13,957 nucleotides of DNA from Xenoacremonium recifei (taxonomy: Eukaryota; Ascomycota; Sordariomycetes; Hypocreales; Nectriaceae). A program made the position numbers and the translations under genes. This document shows positions 8,316-13,957 of the stretch, in pieces; the first letter of the stretch is position 1; each line of letters opens with the position of its first letter. Location: NCBI GenBank assembly GCA_012184525.1, contig WOFQ01000180.1, positions 1-13,957 on the forward strand, written 5' to 3'. The notes under the pieces are model-generated. The model did not search any database, was not told where the DNA came from, and saw nothing but the letters and a program-made list of their open reading frames with translations.

Positions 8316-9905
8316 ATGGCTAATCGTGGCGTTACCCTTGATAAAAGTATCTTTACGATTCGTGATCTGGAGGAGGCAGCTTCTCGGAAGCTTCCAAAAT
8401 CTATCCGGGGTATGTGCTTGTTCGCTCGAGATGTCAGTATCCATCGCGATTGTCAAGCTGAGCAGTTGCAGAATATTACAATGAAGGGTCAATGGATCTC
8501 ATAACGTAGCTCTGATATTCGCCCTTCTTATGGTCTTACTATTTGGCTGACTTTGCTATTGTAGATTGCGAGACAACTCAGAAGCATATAATCGGTACAA
8601 AATCAGGCCCCGAGTGCTTGTTGACGTCTCAAACATTGATATGTCCACAACCATATTTGGGACAAAGGCATGATATAAGGATTTGACAGAATAGCGAGAG
8701 AGGCTGACTGCTGGCCAGGTTTCTCTACCCCTAGGGTTTTCGCCGGCAGCTATGCATAAGCTGGCTCATCTAGATGGAGAGATAGGCACGTCAGCCGCTG
8801 CTGCAAAGGCCGGCATTTGTATGGTGCTATCAACATATGCCACTGCCTCACTAGAAGACGTGATTGCTCAGGAGCTGTCCAATCCCTATGCGTTTCAAAT
8901 GTCATTGTATATGAACAAAGAGGCTACGGAGAAGCTGGTCCAATGCGCTGAGGGTATGTTAATAGAGCACTTAGATTTCACCTTGACCGTTTAATGACCA
9001 CTTTTTAGCTGCCGGTTACAAGGCAATAATTCTTACTGTAGATGCGCCGGTGCTTGGGCGACGCCTGAATGAATACCGAAACTCGTTCGAACCTCCTGCA
9101 GGTACTTCGTTCCCCAACTTGAGCTCAGATCCGTCGTTCAGTTTTGTCGATGCGAGCAACGACGGGTTAATTAATGGTCCGTTTTTTTTTTGAATTCTGA
9201 ACTTCCTTAAAGCCACATTCATGGACTCATCTAGATTGTAGATTGTTCTATTGACTGGGAAACTGCGGTAAATTGGTTCCGCCAGCGTACGAAGCTGCAG
9301 TTGTGGTTGAAAGGCAGTAAGTATTCAAGTCCGCGGTCAATTTAACTGAATAGTAATTCTAAAATGAGTATCTAGTTTATACTCCTGAAGATATTGAGCT
9401 TGCTATCAGTCATGGTATTGATGGTGTTATCATTTCAAACCACGGTGGTAGACAACTGGATGGCGTTCCTGCGACCCTCGATGCTCTACGGGACTGTGCT
9501 CCTGTAGCTAGAGGTCGAATTCCAATAGCAGTCGATGGTGGTATCCGCCGTGGTTCTGATATCTTCAAAGCTCTGGCTTTGGGAGCAGATCATTGCTTTG
9601 TTGGGCGTGTACCAATCTGGGGTTTAGCCGTGAGTATTTCCCTCTGCTTTCTCTTTCTTTTACAGTCTGGGGGCCTTCAGGTTAATGTCTAGTGATAGTA
9701 TAATGGAGAAAAAGGTGTCTCTCTTGCAATCAACCTGTTGATGGAAGAGTTTAGACTCACGATGGCCTTGAGCGGGTAAGTTGTTCGACCTAATGGGTTT
9801 TCACACGCTCATCAATCGTGATCTTCTAGGTGTAAGACTATTGCAGATATTACGCGAAATCGGTTGACTGTTCTGGAGAGTAACGGAGTCCTTAGTAAGC
9901 TATAG
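8316..9905 (+). CDS. FMN-dependent (S)-2-hydroxyacid oxidase, peroxisomal
   Basis: Nine exons join cleanly: 8316-8409, 8472-8505, 8565-8667, 8719-8953, 9009-9176, 9242-9316, 9376-9629, 9699-9775 and 9830-9905. They give 1116 nt, 371 residues, the length of glycolate/lactate oxidases. Family landmarks appear in order: YYNEGS (33-38), LGFSPAAMHK (82-91), FQMSLY (136-141), TVDAPVLGRR (165-174), LKG with the FMN-contacting Lys235, SNHGGRQLDG with the probable catalytic base His259 and substrate Arg262, and VDGGIRRGSDIFKALALGAD (289-308, phosphate site). The family oxidises L-2-hydroxy acids to 2-keto acids; the oxidases pass electrons to O2 and make H2O2. The protein ends in SKL, the canonical PTS1, so import into peroxisomes is expected. 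There is no cytochrome b5 domain, unlike yeast flavocytochrome b2. It is divergent from the MFS gene across 610 bp. The third intron has a GC donor. The exact substrate is not deducible. Confidence 0.92.
8668..8718 (+). other. Non-canonical GC-AG intron
   Basis: The codons for FGTK end at 8667 with AAG and VSLPLGFSPAAM resumes at 8719. Between them lie 51 bp beginning GCATGA and ending GGCCAG, with a CTGAC branch-like motif at about 8704. No GT lies near the required junction, so splicing must use a GC donor. The exon side (AAG) matches the strong U1 pairing usual for GC-AG introns, though the intron side (GCATGA) is weaker than the common GCAAGT. Confidence 0.8.
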
Positions 9906-10714
9906 AAAGCTGCACAACTTATGGTCGGGATGGGGGAACCGGGGTAACTAAAAGGGCAGCTTATACACTTAAATTTCCTTGCTTGCAGCAATACTTAGTA
10001 TTATTAATTCATGTAAAAGCTACTCGAAATAATACTCTTTCGCATATCTCACCCTCCTGTTGGCTATCACAGCTTTCTTGGCAGCACACGGGACTGGCTT
10101 TGCCATGAAATGACTTCTGGATATATGTGACCTTTGCTCACTTAGCTTCTAGAGTCTTTGTACCAATCCCTTTGCCAGACAAGCTTGAGTACATTAGTAC
10201 ATCTTGCATAAATACTTTTATTTAATGCTCTAAAAAATGATTTCACTGGTCTCATGGGGGTTAAGAGGACTCACGATTATCCGAGTTATATAGTAGGATG
10301 TTCATGTAACGGCACTTTTGACCATGTCGCAATAATAGTTCAGCATAATTATGTCACTTTCTGTTCTGGGTAGTGCTCTTATTCTAGCTGGCTCCATCCA
10401 TTGGTAGCGTTTATAAAGACGACAAGGCCCAATATCCACCACCAAGAAGCCTTTGTCGGAGTTTCATCATTTGACCTAGCATCTCACAATTTCCTGAAAT
10501 AATCATAGCAGCTACTAGTTCGGAGAATGCCATATTCGATGTTTTGGGCACTTCTATGTCCTACGAGAGACTTATTGAATCTTTGACATGACATTTTGGT
10601 AGCTTCCAGTTCCCAGTACTTGCATCCAAGCGACATCCATGTCAATGAACACTCCGTGCAGATTGCTATGGTGGAGACTTAAGGGGCTGCTTTTGTATTT
10701 TCACGTCTTTTCTT
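9906..10714. other. Intergenic region, nothing recognised
   Basis: These 809 bp lie between the convergent 3' ends of the oxidase and the propeller gene. They are AT-rich, and frames on both strands are closed at short intervals. No tRNA, repeat or protein fragment was recognised. The region should hold the two 3' untranslated ends. Confidence 0.5.
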
Positions 10715-12827
10715 TCAGCTGAGAAACTCATTCCACACAAACATAGGCATGGCGTCTTCCCAAACGCTATCCGTCATAGGCTGCTGATCAGACCCGTCCG
10801 CATTCATTACCATATTGACTCCATATGGTTGAAATGTATTGTCATAATTGGCGGACTCGCCGCGGAACCCATAGCGGGCACAGCTCCAGAGAATTCTCCC
10901 GTCATTAGACCATACAGCGTGCCCATCGTTCCCCAAAGCTGTTGTTAGTCTTTGGGCATCCGAGCTATCTAGGCGGATAGTCCACACGTCGTAAGGGTCG
11001 TAAGGTGTAAGCTTGTCCTCTGTCTCTGTCCAGTTGTTGCGACGGGTGAAAACAATTTTCTCTCCGTCGGGACTCCATCCCGGCATATTGTCCCACTCTT
11101 CAGTTAGGTTGCGAATGGTGCGGTCCTCAAGATCAAGAACCCGTAGGCCGCGTCGTACGTCGCCCATGATACGGTACACTATCTTTTTGCCATCCGGAGA
11201 GAACGATGAGAAGCCAGCGTTAATCTCTTCTGGTCGAACTCCGTTAGCTGCTCCCAATCGGAACCGTTTGCGCGCACACGATAAATCCAAGCTGCCGTTA
11301 TAGTGCGGTTCTGAAACCACCATCCCATGCTGAAAGTGACCCATTCACCGTCAGTGGACCATGAAGGCTGCTGGCAACCAGCATTCCCGGTTGCAATATC
11401 CCACGCGTTGACTTGGCCTGTCGTGTAAGGGTCAAACACGATCGCATATTCAGATCCGTCAGGCCTTTGTTTCACGATAGCTGTGTTTCCGTTTTGCTTT
11501 TGTGACAGCGTCAGCATGCCTGTCGCGTTGTTGAATTGTGGCATCATATCCATGAAGCGATATTCCCATTCGTCGTTCCAGCTATACAGCGGCGTCTCAT
11601 CAGGACGAATAATCCACTAAGAAGTCGACGAATTAGTATACCCCCAACGATACAGACTGATGTGCTCACGCTATTCTTTTGAAAGACAACAAGGGTCCCA
11701 TTCGCATTCTAGGATGGTTGACGAATCGGTGTACCCTCAGTGATGAAGCTCCCTAACCACTGGTGTCTAACGTCGTATTCCGTGTAGTTGATGCCAGCCC
11801 ATGGCCCTGACTTAATTAAGTAGCCAATAGTGTTGTTTTCGCTCACATATGATGGATTAATGGCGTAGCCGTCCACCGACGCATGAACTTGGCGGTCATT
11901 GCCGGTTGCAAATCCACCGATACAATGTCGCTCGCCCCAGAAATGGCTGGCTGGTGGACATATCATGTATTTTGTCGCGTCATCTCGTAGTAGACGATAC
12001 GACTACCATCGTATGACCACTTGGGCGATCCAAGAGCGAATCCTGTCTTTTTGGCGATAGTGCGCATGTCACTACCGTCCGGTCGGATGGCGTATATTGC
12101 AGTCTCCTGGATGTGCTCCCATCCTGTCGCATTACCAAGGACCCAATCAGTATTACGATCGCTTGAGAATGCAATCCATTCACTATCGGGAGACCACGCT
12201 GGCATCTTGACATAGTCACTTAGCTAGTTAGGGTTTTAATGTGGCAGAGTGACTTACGAAGTGTCCGGCAGGGCTATTAGGCTTGGCTCTCGTAGAACCT
12301 GTATCCGTCAGATTATACGTATTCTTCGTCTCTAAATCCATGACCCAAATATTGGCCTTGTATCCGTTGGTTGAAGAGACATAGGCCAACTTAGTACCAT
12401 CTGGTGAGATTACGCCACAGTCTTCAATAGCCGGCGTGGCTACGAGTTCTTCCAAATCTGTGCCATCAACACGCACACGGTATAAATCAGCATTTCCATC
12501 TCCGTTCCTCTCACTGGTGAACACAATCCACTTTCCGTCTGGTGAGAAAGAAGGATGATAGTCTAAATTGGAGCTCAAGTTGCCCAGGAATGGGCGTTCA
12601 TTAGTACTGTTGGAGTTAGCAATGTAAAGTTTCTGCGTAATGGGGGCGATTCTATTATGGAAGAAGACACCCTTCTTTCCCTGAGCAGCCTTCAGACCAC
12701 GCCTCAGTTGCAGGGGATGCTTCATGGGCATAACACCCATCCCATCCCGAGCCATCCACGCATATCCAAGTACAGCACTTATGGAGCCGAAGGAAAGGTA
12801 ATATTGAAAGAGGGAGCTTGCACGCAT
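10715..12827 (-). pseudogene. TolB/PD40-like beta-propeller protein gene, multiply disrupted
   Basis: Three minus-strand exons are recognisable: 12258-12827, 11670-12205 and 10715-11616. Introns 12206-12257 (GTAAGT donor, CTAAC branch) and 11617-11669 (GTGAGC...TTAG) separate them. The conceptual product is about 670 residues. It carries repeated blade motifs of the SPDG type: PSFSPDGKWIVFTSERN (92 onward), ISPDGTKLAYVSS, PAWSPDSEWIAFSSDRN, PSWSTDGEWVTFS, FSSFSPDGKKIVYRI and PGWSPDGEKIVFTRRN. These are WD40-like PD40 repeats, as in TolB-type propellers and fungal secreted homologues. A hydrophobic stretch at about residues 7-24 and several N-x-S/T sequons suggest entry to the secretory route. 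Four lesions break it: TGA at 11963-11965, a one-base loss near 11908-11914 (within IVSVD/ATGND), TAG at 11709-11711 where a Trp is expected, and a shift near 11240-11248 (between WEQLT and GVRPEEINAG). Exon 1 alone is intact. Sequencing error could explain the shifts, less easily the stops. Confidence 0.8.
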
Positions 12828-12964
12828 CTTAGAATAAAGCTTTGCGAATTGAAAGAAGAATCAATGTCCAGATTGCTTTATCCACCCTAAATAGAAGACA
12901 ATGAAACCTTGCTTTATATCTGTTCGTGATGACGGTGACGAGAGGCTTCGAAGTTTTTCCGCGG

Positions 12965-12971
12965 TTATATA
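12965..12971 (-). promoter_or_regulatory. Possible TATA box of the propeller gene
   Basis: TATATAA reads on the minus strand about 138 bp upstream of the propeller ATG at 12827. The spacing is reasonable for a fungal core promoter with a leader of about 100 nt. In AT-rich spacer such a word can also be chance. Confidence 0.3.
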
Positions 12972-13601
12972 AGATTGTCCGCAGATTATCACCAGTAAGT
13001 AGCACAGTATAAAATCCTAGGAGTAGAGAGCCCCTGCCTATTATCTATCTTGTCCGCCAATGAGTTAGTCGCAATTTGTCATATATGCTTAAATGCAGAT
13101 CCGTAAAACCCGTTTTCTGTCACCGCCCATTTAAGCACTTGGATCTATCGCATGATCAGAATTCTATCATTTAAGATTATTATATCTCAACCACGAGCAA
13201 TACTACTGCTGGCGTAAGAGAGGTTACGACCATGTTGTTGCAAGGGTAATTATCAGTAAACATCCGCTTTCCAATCCCTCTGGGACTTTTTGACAGTCTC
13301 TTTTGCACGTTGGTTGGATCCATCATGGCTGACTTCACAGTGATACCTTAAGTACGGTTTAGGCAACCGGAACTCCGAATGCAACAGAAAGATCCTACTT
13401 GCATCGGACAAGGGTCTTCTTTCGACTCCTTTCAGGCTACAGACGGACACATTCCTGGTGATTGTATCCTATGAGTAGTATAATAGTGTCTACTTACGAT
13501 TCCGGAAATTGTTGTGCGATCCTAAAATAACGCTTCATCTACGTATCGAAGAGTTAAGCAGCACGTTAGAACAAGGTGGCTTAAAGCGGCCCTTACTTTC
13601 T

Positions 13602-13634
13602 AAAAAAAAAAAGAAATAAAAGAAGAAAAAAAGG
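13602..13634 (+). repeat. Polypurine (A/G-rich) tract
   Basis: An A11 run is followed by mixed A/G with one T, all purine otherwise, for 33 bases. It may be a simple low-complexity tract or an old A-rich tail of an inserted element. Confidence 0.6.
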
Positions 13635-13745
13635 CAAGGGCTATTCGTTCCTCAAGATATTATGTATTAATTATGTATTTTAGCTAGACTTCTGTCGCAG
13701 TTCTACGGTAAAACTCCTCATTGATGTTATGGTTGTCGTTATTCT

Positions 13746-13770
13746 GTTTTGTTTTGTTTGTTTTGTTTTA
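13746..13770. repeat. (TTTTG)n simple repeat
   Basis: GTTTT units repeat about five times with one GTTT unit. On the minus strand this reads as (AAAAC)n and starts within ten bases of the 3' end of the tRNA-like relic, resembling the A-rich tail of a retroposed tRNA or SINE. Confidence 0.65.
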
Positions 13771-13777
13771 TTATTTA

Positions 13778-13827
13778 GCGTCCTGCAGGAGTCGAACCTG
13801 CCTGTTCCCTAGAGGGACAAGAGGACG
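13778..13827 (-). pseudogene. tRNA-like relic lacking a D-arm
   Basis: Read on the minus strand, a 6-bp acceptor-like stem CGTCCT/AGGACG (13822-13827 with 13779-13784) encloses two hairpins. The second is a perfect T-arm, GCAGG-TTCGACT-CCTGC (13785-13801), whose GGTTCGACTCC matches the Pol III B-box exactly. The first is an anticodon-like hairpin (13804-13818 and flanks); read with a 7-nt loop CTCTAGG it has one C-A mismatch, U33 and a purine at 37. Only a few bases separate the acceptor strand from the anticodon stem, so there is no D-arm and no A-box on this strand. No T-run terminator follows; instead an A-rich stretch does. It is most likely a decayed or retroposed nuclear tRNA. The T-arm resembles tRNA-Arg types, but I would not assign an amino acid. 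Confidence 0.4.
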
Positions 13828-13957
13828 TGCTCAGCTGGTCTAAGGTAGTTATCGCAGAGGAAGAGGATGGTCTAAATACACTGTAGTTTTTCCGCCTGCA
13901 TTTCTCGCAACTGAGGTCCAGGGTAGGTCCCGCGGTACGCTAGGGGTGGGTCATGGC
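13828..13957. other. Window end, A-box-like sequence, no gene assigned
   Basis: Just outside the tRNA-like relic, the plus strand reads TGCTCAGCTGG (13828-13838), similar to a tRNA A-box and D-arm but on the opposite strand from the B-box. GGTCTAA occurs here and again about 32 bases later. Nothing can be joined to it before the window ends. Confidence 0.3.

Larger units (their letters stand above)
12828..13777. other. Right-hand intergenic region with purine and TTTTG tracts
   Basis: This region lies upstream of the propeller gene. A 65-codon minus-strand frame at 13253-13450 shows no recognisable domain. A purine run of A and G occupies 13602-13634, and a (TTTTG)-type run with period 5 and one shorter unit occupies 13746-13770. 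No other gene was recognised. Confidence 0.45.

Noticed and set aside
4702..9905. Secondary-metabolite gene cluster
   Set aside because: No backbone enzyme (PKS, NRPS, terpene synthase) or cluster regulator is present; an exporter and an oxidase alone do not justify the label.
11013..11303. Plus-strand frame opposite the propeller gene
   Set aside because: It is a shadow of conserved PD40 blade sequence on the minus strand.
13253..13450. 65-codon minus-strand frame as a gene
   Set aside because: No domain, no neighbouring exon and no supporting signal were found.
13778..13827. Amber-suppressor tRNA that could read the UAG in the propeller gene
   Set aside because: The anticodon stem is mismatched, the D-arm and A-box are missing, and the propeller gene has other lesions that suppression cannot cure.

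Overview
The window looks like nuclear DNA of a filamentous ascomycete (Pezizomycotina). Its genes carry many short introns (about 49-74 bp) with GTRNGY-type donors, CTAAY/CTGAY-type branch sites and YAG acceptors, and the protein families are typical of accessory fungal DNA: a TPR-type NLR tail, an ankyrin protein, an MFS exporter, an FMN 2-hydroxyacid oxidase and a secreted-type beta-propeller. No strain or species can be named from the sequence alone.

Layout, left to right. Positions 1-1038 (+) hold the 3' end of an NLR/STAND gene with 126-bp TPR repeats; the gene enters from outside the window. Positions 1039-2829 are gene-poor, with only weak unrecognised ORFs. Positions 2830-4044 (-) hold an ankyrin-repeat gene, open in one frame except for two in-frame TAA codons. 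Positions 4045-4701 contain no gene but do contain a GC-rich nested hairpin. Positions 4702-5260 (+) hold the C-terminal half of a ketopantoate-reductase (PanE/ApbA) gene, without its NADPH-binding half. Positions 5799-7705 (-) hold a complete seven-exon MFS transporter of 517 residues. Positions 7706-8315 are a shared divergent promoter region. Positions 8316-9905 (+) hold a complete nine-exon FMN-dependent 2-hydroxyacid oxidase of 371 residues ending in the peroxisomal signal SKL. Positions 9906-10714 are empty. Positions 10715-12827 (-) hold a three-exon TolB/PD40-like beta-propeller gene broken by two stops and two frameshifts. The right end holds purine and (TTTTG) tracts and a small tRNA-like relic lacking a D-arm.

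The pattern is a divergent, apparently functional pair (transporter plus peroxisomal 2-hydroxyacid oxidase) set among decayed neighbours: a truncated reductase, a stop-containing ankyrin gene, a broken propeller gene and a frame-disrupted NLR tail. All four premature stops (TAA, TAA, TAG, TGA) can be explained by C:G to T:A transitions. Three of them fit the CpA context of repeat-induced point mutation; the frameshifts do not. I did not find a clearly new biological system. The observations most worth checking are the intact pair, the UAG at a conserved propeller Trp (editing or decay), the GC-AG intron, and the tRNA-like relic.
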